Assembly (NCBI GenBank): GCA_015680685.1
Contig: MNCI01004594.1
Coordinates: 278,177-342,176 of the forward strand
Length of the DNA: 64,000 nt
Source of the DNA: Gnetum montanum
Lineage: Eukaryota; Streptophyta; Gnetopsida; Gnetales; Gnetaceae
Direction: 5' to 3'
Positions within the stretch are counted from its first letter, which is position 1. The number at the start of each line of letters is the position of its first letter. Below, one piece after another: positions 1-9,571 of the stretch. Under the pieces are notes generated by a model, which worked only from the letters and a program-made list of their open reading frames with translations, was not told the DNA's origin and did not search any database. Both the position numbers and the translations under genes were made by a program.

Positions 1-228
1 ACAACAAGGTAGTGAAACTAGAGAAAGCTTTGGAAAAAGTTAAAATCAAAGAGGAAAAGAATAATAGAAAGTATAAGTGTCAAGATACTAAGTTAGTAGA
101 AGATGAGACTATGTCTAACTTCCTTGATATTAAATTTGATGATGAGTTATCTAGTGTTCATTATGTAAGCAAATCTTCTAACAATGCATCTAGTTATACC
201 TCTTCTCTATCAAGTTCTGCAAGGATAT
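1..228 (+). pseudogene. Element A, left fragment (Gag-region remnant)
   Basis: An open frame beginning near base 12 encodes a Lys/Glu-rich then Ser-rich stretch (MKLEKALEKVK..., ...ASSYTSSLSSSARI). The frame is cut at base 229 by the 5' LTR of element B. The 5-bp duplication GATAT ends this fragment and reappears at 33,696-33,700, where a retroelement interior resumes. I therefore infer that this is the part of element A lying 5' of its protease, probably the end of Gag. No zinc knuckle or capsid motif is visible, so the Gag assignment rests on position only. Confidence 0.5.
224..228. other. Target-site duplication of element B, left copy (GATAT)
   Basis: GATAT stands directly before the TG of the B 5' LTR. 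The same five bases follow the CA end of the B 3' LTR at 33,696-33,700. A 5-bp duplication is normal for Ty3/gypsy integration. Confidence 0.85.
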
Positions 229-1724
229 TGAAATACCACAAAAATCTGCATGTTGTGGTCAATTTTCATCATGTAGCTTTTACCCCATCAAACTCAAGGC
301 AAAACTTCATTGTAAATGTAAAGATTGTAATCCATAAGGGGGAATTTCACATATTCCATACTTTTGGAACTAGAAAATGTCTTATAAGTGGTCAAAGTCT
401 CATTCTCCAAGTGACAAAAGTCATCTACTATCTATATTTTGGGTTGGGAAGGTCAAAAATTCCTTTTGGAATGTCAAAAATTCCTTTTTGAATGTCAAAA
501 ATGGCAATTTGATGGATTTTATGTGGGGTACACATTTTTCTATGATGGAAACATCTACAAGGGAGTAGATCTCATCTACCTCCACTATGGAAGGATGGGG
601 GTTTCCCCCCTCAACATGGAAACTTTCACCCCCAATGTGAAGACTGTATGCATAGCTTGAAAATCTCCCTCCCCCTTCCCTCAGCATGAAAGTTCCCCCA
701 TAGCATAGAGGCTCCACTCATAGCGTGGAAGCCACAAAAGCCAAATTTCATCACTCAATGCACTCCAACATTGACCAATCACTTTAGTAAGGCTGGAAAA
801 TGCTTAGTGTGGAAAATTCATCTCCAACATAGAAGGTGTGCCCCTATTACTATTTATAGTAAATATAATGTACATGGGAAGGCATTTTCTATATATGGTA
901 ACCTTCCAAATTTGGGCATCCATCTCACCTATACAAGGCAAAAATTTGCAGCAAAACTACAACCAATTTGTAGCCAAATCACAACCATTTTGTAGCCTCA
1001 TTCATGTCCCAAAACCTATAAAAAATAGCCTCAAATACCATTCATAAGTTTAACAATTGTTTTAGGTTCCACACACTTTTACAAGTTAAGCAATCTTTTA
1101 TGATTAGTAATTTGTTCATAGTTCTACACTTTGGCATTTTCAAGCACTCAAGAGTTCTTACAAGTTCTCACACTTGTATTCTCTTGAACCTAGTGTGGAA
1201 ACCCTGTGACCTTGTGACTTTGTAATCCTCTTTGGAATTTGTGAGTTTTCAAGCACCACACTACACTTCTAGGATTTACAGCTCCTAGTGTAAAGCACTT
1301 AAATAGCAACACAAGAGGTTTGATAGCATCCAGAGTGGTAGGACATCTGGCTTGTGGAGTTGATTACATCTACTTCAATGGACTATGAATCCTTATCGAA
1401 GTGAATCCCACCTACTACGCACTCAAGCACCATTTGTACACATTTCTCTAACTTAATCTTTATTCTTTTTCAATAAAGTTTTAAATTCTAGGTTTTGTGT
1501 GCAAAATATATTCTTTATTTTCTATGCATAATTTAGGTCTGTTATTAGTTTTAGCATTCAATTTTTACTACCCCATTTTTCATTTTTGTAAGTCCTTGGG
1601 TGACCTACTGGATCATCCAAGGCATCTTGAATCCCATTTTTTCAAAGGCCCTAGGGATTTAGAGTTAAGGTTGCTATGCTAGATCTATCAATTTTTCCAG
1701 CGATCAATTCTTCCAATTGCAAAA
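229..1724 (+). repeat. 5' LTR of element B
   Basis: This stretch starts TGAAATACC and ends at a decayed form of the terminus TTGTAACA seen in the other LTR. It aligns along its length with 32,144-33,695 with roughly 13 % mismatch, mostly transitions, in the part I compared. It contains several AGCATGG-like words at 615-735, a TATA-like box at 1,017 and an AATAAA at about 1,472. Short frames inside it are not coding. Confidence 0.85.
1017..1025 (+). promoter_or_regulatory. TATA-like box in B 5' LTR
   Basis: CCTATAAAAA lies in the middle of the LTR. It is conserved in the 3' LTR at 32,930-32,937. This is the probable core promoter marking the U3/R border; the start site is not visible. Confidence 0.45.
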
Positions 1725-1803
1725 ATTTTCTTGGTGCTAGAAGGAGGGCCTCCATCGAATTATTACATCCAATCTTATGATCATCATTGCCAAAATTTCC
1801 TAT
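1725..1803 (+). other. B leader up to the element C insertion (includes TSD CCTAT, 1,799-1,803)
   Basis: This is untranslated leader after the B LTR. It stops at CCTAT, and the same five bases follow element C at 11,157-11,161, so the leader continues at 11,157. Confidence 0.75.
1732..1750 (+). other. Primer-binding site of element B
   Basis: TGGTGCTAGAAGGAGGGCC begins seven bases after the LTR end and starts with TGG, the complement of a tRNA CCA end. Element C uses the same first 14 bases at 3,416. I cannot match it to a tRNA with confidence; it is neither the initiator-Met nor the Asp type. Confidence 0.7.
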
Positions 1804-2203
1804 TAAAACATCATAAAATTTAAATTCACTCTTGCTTTACCAAGGTCTTGGAATTCAGAAAAGGAACTTCCACAAGTGCAGCGTCATGACAGTTTGGCCA
1901 AAAGGTGTAGACACTAAAGTTAGACTATTTAGTTTGGCAAGTTTTCTACCACTAGAGTTGATAGGCCCGATGGACTCTCCAACCTGCCCACCTGGGTGAT
2001 TCACTCAGCTGACAGTCTACTCAAAAATTGTGCTTGCAGTTGTCAATGGTGTTCAGGATGGACAAAATAGTTTAGCAAGTTTTCTAGTTGACAAGTCTGC
2101 TACGCTGCATAGTGTAGCAAGCCTTTGGAAAATCAAAGTGTCTAACTACAAGCTTTAGCAAGATGTTCACATAAGGCAAAGTTAGAATGTACCCAACATA
2201 GAG

Positions 2204-2650
2204 TGCTACGCTACGCTATGCTACATAGCGTAGCACAACGTAGCAAGGTTGAAACGCTCAAAACTCCTCTGCCAGGCCACTTCAGCAAAAGGATTGCATC
2301 TAAGGCATGGTGGCTTCCAAGATTACCGTGTCCCAGTTAGCATTTGAACCACAAGGAAAGATTTCTCATAAAGCCCCACAATTCTAATAGAAATACAAGT
2401 TACATTGGCCACTACGCTATGCTACGGTACGTAGCGTAGCATAGCGTAGCAAGACTGCAGATCAATAGAATGCTTCAAAGGTTGGCCCGGCATGCATCAA
2501 GGCTTTTAGCAAAAACTAATGACTTCAATGCAAGTTTCTTTTTCAAACTGGTGGCTACGCTGTGCTACACTACATAGCGTAGCACATCGTAGCAAGCAAC
2601 TACGCTACACTAACATGCTACACTACATAGCCTAGCATAGTGTAGCAAGT
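2204..2650. repeat. Cluster of palindromes built from TACGCTATG / CATAGCGTA
   Basis: At least four hairpin-forming blocks occur. 2,210-2,220 pairs perfectly with 2,224-2,234 (11 bp, 3-base loop). 2,412-2,425 pairs perfectly with 2,436-2,449 (14 bp). 2,554-2,594 and 2,600-2,648 are looser versions. The same blocks recur in the 3' LTR at about 9,975-10,010, 10,171-10,213, 10,313-10,365 and 10,366-10,415, where many CG have become TG or CA. Confidence 0.8.
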
Positions 2651-2850
2651 AGATACACTACTTCAATGTGCTTCATTTTGTGTTTGCATTATTGGCACAT
2701 CTAATTGTAGCATCTCCAGTTTCAACAACATGGTGGCAGCATAGCAAGTTCACAACTGGTTTTCTGCATCCATGTAGTATGGGCACATCAGCGTCTCATG
2801 GGTCTAGGACACGTGGCATCTAAACTACAGCTCTCGCCTACTCTTGACCC

Positions 2851-2857
2851 TATAAAT
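2851..2857 (+). promoter_or_regulatory. TATA box in C 5' LTR
   Basis: CCTATAAATACC is a near-consensus plant TATA box downstream of the palindrome cluster. The 3' LTR has the decayed form TATACATA at 10,612. Confidence 0.55.
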
Positions 2858-3415
2858 ACCTAGATGAGCAAAGCTCAAAGGGTTGGAAAATTAAGGTCTT
2901 TTTGGAAAGTTGACAAAATTCATGTTGGCTTTTTTCTTTGCATTGGAATGTTATGCATTGGCTCGTCAGCATTGGCTTTTAAGTTCACACTCAAAAGCAT
3001 AGTTGACACATTTTGAGTGTTCCGGTCATTCTTGAACTCTCTGTGCACCTCCAGTGTTGTATAACTTGTTGTACATTTCAAAGAAGGAATAGAATTGAAC
3101 CCGAAATTTTGTGGAAGTGCATTTCCTTACCCCAATGTATTTTTTTATCTCTTTATTGTTATCACTATTTAGCATTATTTTCTTTATTATAGCATTTATC
3201 GATCATCAATTTTTCCTCATGTATCTCATACTTAAAACAATGTTTACAAAAGGTTAAATTACACTAGTTAAGTCCCTGTCTGATTAACTAGACCGTTTAG
3301 GGTGCCCCATTTCTATTTTATCCAACACGGCCCTCACATGAACTCGGGGTTAAACTATTTTCCTAGCAACCTCTCGGTGTTTTTAGCCACCGACATTTTC
3401 GGTCGCTATAGTTTT

Positions 3416-3430
3416 TGGTGCTAGAAGGAT
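3416..3430 (+). other. Primer-binding site of element C
   Basis: TGGTGCTAGAAGGAT follows the LTR by five bases and matches the first 14 bases of B's primer-binding site. Confidence 0.7.
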
Positions 3431-3789
3431 TTAGTGCTTTACGGGTAGTCCTGCATGCTCTCTGTACCCCATTACCTATTAGCATAAATGCGAGACCCTT
3501 GTAGTTGTTTATGCACCATGTGGTATAGGTTGGTCGCAATGATGGTTCCTTTGGAACCCTGTAGGATAGAAAGCCTCCGATCACCACTTAATCTCTATGG
3601 TTTCCTCGTTTGCAAACAATTTTTCAACCTCATGAAAATTATTTCTTCAACCACTGATGTTGCTACCTCTAACCTTGATGTCCCCTTTTTGGTTTAGGGC
3701 ACCATAGGTGCCAAAAAGCTGCCTAGCCCTATGCTAGGGCCATGCCGATCTCTTAGGATCCAAAATCGATCACCTGAGAGCTTGGTATA
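3431..3789 (+). other. Leader of element C
   Basis: About 360 bases lie between the primer-binding site and the first recognisable Gag sequence. No signal could be supported here. Confidence 0.5.
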
Positions 3790-5960
3790 ACAAACCGAGC
3801 TTTACAATTTTCTTTGTGCTAAGGTCCAATCAAATCTTGCCTTAGACACCCAAGAACTCAAAGAAAAATGTAACTTTGAGTTCATCTACCACAATGGGAG
3901 GGAACTTATTTCCACTCCTAGCATTTACATTCCTCTCACGCAAACATATCAGTTGATCTTACATCAGCTGATATGAACAAGTAGGCCTAGGAAGCAGCGA
4001 GACATGGCATCTCACTACGACAAGGCATTTTAAGATGGGCAAGCAGAGCTAGATTCCCAATCTGAGGATGGGGTTCAAACTAACCCTACCACCATCCCTC
4101 CCACCCCATCTTTCTAGTCAAACCTGATCTTTGCGACTACTCCCTTCATGATTACATCTGCATCCTCCCAACCCACACTTTCATCGACAATGGGTAGCCA
4201 TGCCATGCCTTCGACGTATCAACACGCATATTCCCCCATCTCATTCTCAAGAACTACCCCCCAGTAATCTATTCCTCAATCCATGCCTGCATCATACTAT
4301 GCACCGATCATGGCTACCCTTCCCTACGTCCACACAGTACCTACATCGTAGTTGCATGCGATTTTCGCATCCATCCCACCATCTACAACTATTCCTCCGT
4401 CAGCAACAAGTCCACCCCCAACCACATGGTGGACCCGATTCATTCTCCCCCTATTTCAAACCCTTCACAAATGTCCCACTATGCTCACCACTAGACGTAC
4501 CAAATCCCACAAGTGGTAGAGCCAATCACGAGACCTTGGTCTACCCCACCGATCATGTAAACCACCAACACTGTAGCACCACTAGCTGTTGCTGCTCCAA
4601 TAGCACCACCCACTGGGTGGTGGACACCACAAGTAGCACCCTTAATAGGGGCCACCCCAATGGCACGACCTATGAGCCAAGCCACTGTCCCTACCACGCC
4701 ACCAATGGGAGCTACCCTTGCAGCTCCCCAACTGTCTATGTTGCCCCTGGGTCTGGATCAAGCATTTCAACTTATCCAGACCCTGACTGAAGAGTTTCAA
4801 CACCTCAAAAATGTTGGTTCTAACATAGTACAAGCTTGGTAGTCCCCATGCTAACATTACCCCCTGAGGTGCCACTTCCCCACTTCACAAAATACAAAGG
4901 GGAGGGTGATCCCAATGTGCATCTTGTTACATTTAGATCTCAGTCCCTCTTTTTGCAACAATGGCTGCAAATAATCATCTGCATCTTTGCTATGTCTCTA
5001 ATGGGAAAAGCCCTAGACTTTTATTGCATGCTCCCACGCTTCTCTATCTCAACCCTAGAAGAGCTTCTGACCCAATTTGTAACTCATTTCAAGTATAACG
5101 TGAGAGTAGAAGTTACATTGGATCAGTTAATAAGTGTGAAGCAAGACCCCTTGGAACTACTCTAGAAATTCATACAGTAATGGAGCACTACCCTTAATGA
5201 GATCCGTGAGCCTATCACAGAGGCTCATCTGATAGCCACCTTTAAGGGTGCAGTGAATGATTTCATCAAGTCCAAACTGTACCATCTCACTCCATGAACT
5301 CTTAGTCAAGCTTTTGCCTAGACCAAGAGCATACAAGATGCGATTGAGGCAAGCAAAGATCTAGCCTATGTTGCATACAAAAACACATTTACAAAAAAGG
5401 ACAAAGATAAGGACAAGGCTACAATAGCCATAGTGGCTGCTGTGGCAAACAAAGCCAAGCCCAACAACAAAAACAACAACAAGAAGATGGCCACCATGCC
5501 AACTAACCCCACACTCGTGCCAAGCAATGCTGCTCAAGCCCCCACCTCGACACCTAAAGCATCCATGCCACCCAAACCTAATTTCAAGCATAAAGATCAC
5601 TCTAAATATACCTTGCTACCTGTCAAGCCTTCAGAACTTATGAAGCAATTATTGTAAGCAGGGTATACTCAACACAAGCAAATGTTAGAGGAGGTAGCCA
5701 AAAGGCATCAATGGCACTGTGAACTCCTTAGGAACCCCTCCTTGGCTTCATCCAATGAGCCCCCAGTTCCTAAGAATTTTAGGCTGGAGTAGTTCTATGA
5801 CTACCATCAAGTGTGTGGTCATGACACAAATTACTGTTTGGCATTGAAAGATGACATTCAATAAATGATTAATCAAATGAAGCTGGTTCTAGATGAAAGC
5901 AACCCCATACATCTCGAAAATCAATCTATGCATGTTTACATAGCCTTGCTTAATGCCAAC
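3790..5960 (+). pseudogene. gag: Gag of element C (decayed)
   Basis: This is the structural polyprotein of the retroelement particle. Three parts can be read. An N-terminal segment (3,790-4,020; ...ELYNFLCAKVQSNLALD...) has a counterpart in B's Gag. A Pro/Thr/Ala-rich middle (4,200-4,830) follows. The retrotransposon Gag/capsid-like domain (4,860-5,400) contains FTKYKGEGDPNVHLVTF, a Gly-Lys-Ala-Leu patch and KFIQ. A Lys/Asn-rich basic segment (5,390-5,500) precedes one zinc-knuckle-like motif near 5,800 (YHQVCGHDTNYC, then LK). That CxxHGHxTxxC type is typical of Tat/Ogre Gag. Frame breaks are mainly TAG or TAA at expected Gln positions. It is collinear with Gag of B at 11,775-14,000. Confidence 0.75.
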
Positions 5961-7387
5961 AACACTGATTACATTATCAACACTATCAGCATTGATAGTA
6001 ATCCTAAACTACCTCAGCAGCCATTTATGGTTCATGTGTCTTAACGTAGTGCACCTACACCACTAGCAGCTAAAAAACCACCATAGCAATCCTTTTTCCT
6101 AAGGGTCTCTCCTTGGACATTCGTCCCTACATCTCTTGTAAACAAAACCATACCACCACATGCACTAACACCGAGAGTTTCATTCATCATCAGGGGGCCA
6201 AACCATTCAACCACCCCCCACTCCACATAAGATGGCACCATAGCCTTCTCGTCCAAGGAAATGAGAAGAGCATTTGACAGGTGAGGCAACAATGGAAGGT
6301 ACCACCCCAAGTCCTTCCAAGCCTATTCCCTCGTCCTATGCATCTACTTCCTCGTCATCAAAAGTTAATGCTGCTACGCACTCATAGTCATCACCTCCTC
6401 ACTCAAAAGGATCTGATCCCAAACCTAAAGCTGTTCCTCCATGGGAAATTCTTCTCTTAGAACTAATGGAAGAGGAGAAGGATAGCAAGCAACAGGAAGG
6501 TGGGCGAGACCTATTAAGCGCTCTTACTCAAGTCAAGCAAGCTCTAAAATAAAAGAACACAACATTGAGCCTGTACAACTTGATAATGACTTCAATTGCA
6601 CACTGTGAGGCTCTAGTTCACATGTTAATGGCAATACTAGTTAACAAGAACATTCCAGCAGAAGAGAAAGCAATCCACTCGGTTATGCTTCCTTCTATGA
6701 TAATTCTAGTAAGAAAGAGCCTAGGAAGGGTCAAGTAACTACAACACCTCTATTCATCACAATTCAGGTTGGTCAACATAAGATCCAAAGGGTACATGTT
6801 GATGACGGGGTTGCTACGAACATCATCCCATTCCCCATTATGGATAAATTGGGTTTGGTAGACCAAATCAAACCCAAGATGATGTCATGCTTGAAGTCAT
6901 TCTATGGGGCATAGGTCATGGTGAAAGGAACTGTCCACATTTACTTTGTGGAAGAGGACTAGTTCCCCAAAATGCAATGTTTATCATGGTGGAAGAGATG
7001 CCCAAGTTTAACCTGATCTTGGGGAGGTCCTGGTTAGCCCAACTTAGGGACGTCTCTTCACCCATACATTAGGAGATCCATCTACCCTATGCAGGGAGGG
7101 AGGTGATGATCCATGGTGATGAGGTAGCAGCACAAGCAATAAATAACGTAGATATGGAGCAAGGTTCAGAGGTCATAACCTCTAAGAATGAGATTCCTGT
7201 CTCCATCAACACTAACTATATAGCGAAAGAGCCAGCCCAACACGCTGGCTCAGAAAATGAAAATGCATGGGCTGAGTTGCCTTTCCAAGTGGAAGAAAAT
7301 GATGTAGATGAATGCCATGGTAAAGCTTCTTGGCCTTATGTCTCACAAAATCCACGATGGGTCAGAAAGCAGTTGCATATAGCATAG
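5961..7387 (+). pseudogene. pro: Protease and flanking polyprotein of element C (decayed)
   Basis: After a low-complexity linker (5,961-6,740), the retroviral-type aspartic protease is recognised at 6,757-6,880. The signature reads VHVDDGVATNIIPF, where element B has VYVDGGATTNIIPC. A frameshift near 6,890 is followed by the flap-like segment NLILGRSWLAQL (7,010-7,045). The tail (7,103-7,387) is acidic and ends at TAG before the repeat array. The active-site triad DDG instead of DGG or DSG is a further change. No RT follows, so this element could not replicate by itself. Confidence 0.65.
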
Positions 7388-7530
7388 CAACTCGACAGCT
7401 TCCTACCCAGTTAACATCCATTCTACATTTATCTCTTGTTTTCTTTCTCTTAATTTCTTTGCATCCATCCTTCTATGTTAAGCACCAACTAATTCTTTTA
7501 AACTGTTTCCATACTCGTCGTTCACATTAT

Positions 7531-8190
7531 GTTATGGCCCACTATAGCCTAAAACTGGCAAAATTTACCGATTGCATTACATTGAGGCTCACTAAGGCCT
7601 AAAACTAGCACAATTGTCCACTACAACATGAAACTGGCAAACCAACGTCTGCTATGATGTAAAATTAGCAAAGCTCATCTACTACAATGTAAAACTAGCA
7701 AAGCTCATCTGCTATGATGTAAAACTGGTAAAGGTAGTCCACTATGACTATAAACTAGCACAGATAGTTTGCTATGACTATAAACTAGCAAATACTATCT
7801 GCCATGACAAAAAACTAGCAAAGCACGTCTACTACGATGTTAAACTGGCATAGATGATCTGCTATGACTTTAAACTAGCCCATCCACCATCCACTATGAT
7901 GATAAACTAGCACTGTGATCTGTTGGGACCTTAAACCAACACAGTGGTCTGCTAGGACCTTAAACTAGCATAACTACCATCCACTATGACAATAAACTAG
8001 AACTATGGTCTACTGGGACCTTAAACTAGCACAACGGTCTACTAGGACCTTAAACTAGCATAGCGAACATCTGCTATGATGATAAACTAGCATAGCAGTC
8101 TGCTAGGACCATAAACTAGTACACCACAATTTACTAAGACCTTAAACCAACACATCAGATGGTCTACCAGGACCTTAAACTGGGTTCATG
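7531..8190. repeat. Tandem array of a 30-bp unit in element C
   Basis: About 20 units of almost exactly 30 bp read YCTGCTATGAC-N2-TAAACTAGCA with small changes; from 7,681 two units fill each 60 bases. TAA and TAG recur in every unit, so it is not coding. The same words occur in B at 15,600-15,800, 28,553-28,650 and 31,915-32,020. Hypervariable tandem repeats in the 3' untranslated part of Tat/Ogre elements are known. Confidence 0.85.
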
Positions 8191-8411
8191 GCACATCCTT
8201 AGCATGCATCCATGACTTTACAAATAAGAGAGTGTGCATAATGCTAACATGGGATGGGACATTGTAGTTCCAGAATGTAGTTAACGACACCAAGAAAACA
8301 CTCTCTGGAATATATGCAACACCACTACCCCTAGCATCTTGCTGCTCCTCTAGAGATGTTGTATGACATCTTGCTGACCTTCTGGAGCTACCGCTACCAT
8401 GGCCCTTTGCC

Positions 8412-8900
8412 TTAGTGGTAGCTCCTATGGTCGGAGCCTACTGTTGGAGTCCCAGCACTATTGTGGCTTAGCCACAATGTTGCTATCCTCCAGCCCTCAC
8501 TATCGTCTGAGCCCAAAAGAAATTCAGCAGTTGGGTAGCCCATCTCACAGCTGAACTGCATGATGCTTACCTTAGGTGGGAACTCCTGAGCATTCACATC
8601 ACCACAATTCCTAGCCACCTTAGTGCCAACTCCTCCATGCTGATGCTACCAAAGCCGCTGCTGGCCTTCTTGGTTTAGACGTCACATGGCTCAGCAACAA
8701 TGTTTGTTGTCTCAGTAGTGTCCAAAGCAAGCAAGAATTTTGCCTTTTTTTTACTTGATGGTTGTTTCTTTTGGTTTGCTCTTTGTTGTGTTTGCAAGAT
8801 ATGTGCCGAAGGGGCATCAGTCAGAGGTGCATCTCGCCAAGGTGGCAAGACACTACATCATTCCAAAGTGGTTGTCCTAACTAGCTTGGCTACTTTGGAG
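8412..8900 (-). pseudogene. Antisense coding-like remnant in element C
   Basis: Read on the minus strand, about 150 codons have few stops. They include a Lys/Gln-rich stretch (NQKKQPSSKKKAKF), then SISMEELALRW and NAQEFPPKVSIMQFSCEMGY. The base composition is less AT-rich than its surroundings. A splice-donor-like CCTAAG/GTAAGC lies in the lower part. I do not recognise the protein. Tat-lineage elements often carry extra antisense ORFs in this position, and B has a longer one, so this may be its eroded counterpart; I saw no sequence match between the two. Confidence 0.3.
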
Positions 8901-9494
8901 TGCACATCATATCCTCCCCCTTAACCTCCTTTACCTCGTTCCTTACACATGCAATTCTCCTTTTCACACCTCTTTTACAAATTTTCCCCTATGCCTGTAA
9001 AGCCCTTCCATATGCTCAACTGCAAAGTCCATGATGCGTGTAATGCAACCCACCACATGAGAAGCATCTATAGGCAGATCAAAGCCCCACATGGATGTAA
9101 CGCAACTCATCTTGGGGAGGAAAAACTTGTCCTACAACAACAAGGTTTTTTGCGAATGAAAATGGCAAAACAGCAAGAGAAAAGGGTAGAAGAGAAAAAG
9201 CTCGCAAAAAAATCCTGTGCCTAAAAAAAATTGGCACATCAGCTATTTCATGATGACCATCTCTAAGCATTCTGATGAGAGGTCAGACGTCTACAAAAGA
9301 AAGATGCTCATGCATATCGACTCCCTCATAAGCACTCTGACGAGGGACCACATTGCTACTTCTTTCCCTTCCTGAAACTATCCCCACAGATCCATCCTTT
9401 TTCCTTTCCCTACATAACTATCCTAGGACTCTCAAGCATAGCTAAAAAACATTTGGATGACTACTGAAGAGTAATGTTAGCACCCTATCTTTCG
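8901..9494. other. 3' untranslated region of element C
   Basis: No gene, repeat or RNA signal could be supported here. Short frames on either strand lack any family motif. Confidence 0.5.
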
Positions 9495-9571
9495 TGGTGT
9501 TTCATATTCTTTATTGATGTCTCTTAGGCCCGTGCTCTAGACGTCGATAAAGAGGGGCCATTGAAACACCA
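9495..9571 (+). promoter_or_regulatory. Polypurine tract of element C inside a long hairpin
   Basis: The polypurine tract AAAGAGGGG (9,549-9,557) precedes the LTR start TG (9,562). TGGTGTTTCA at 9,495-9,504 pairs with TGAAACACCA at 9,562-9,571, the first ten bases of the LTR. 9,508-9,522 pairs with 9,539-9,553 with only two G-U wobbles. The tract thus lies in the 3' arm of a ~77-base hairpin that recurs in element B (32,077-32,153). Confidence 0.75.

Larger units (their letters stand above)
1804..3410 (+). repeat. 5' LTR of element C
   Basis: It starts TAAAACATC (TGAAACACC in the 3' copy) and ends CGCTATA (TGCTACA in the 3' copy). It aligns with 9,562-11,156. The U3 part carries a cluster of CpG-rich palindromes (2,204-2,650) and a TATA box at 2,851. 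Confidence 0.88.

Noticed and set aside
4200-4790. 196-codon Pro/Ser/His-rich frame
   Set aside because: It overlaps the Pro-rich spacer of C's Gag in another frame and has the biased composition of a shadow frame.
7531-8190. CRISPR-like array of 30-bp repeats
   Set aside because: The units abut without unique spacers and the context is a plant retrotransposon; it is an ordinary tandem repeat.
7531-8190. A protein repeat, because the unit is a multiple of three
   Set aside because: TAA and TAG within each unit block the frames.
8700-9224. Two + strand frames in the C 3' region
   Set aside because: They are opposite a coding-like minus-strand stretch, share no motif with any family and lie in untranslated sequence.
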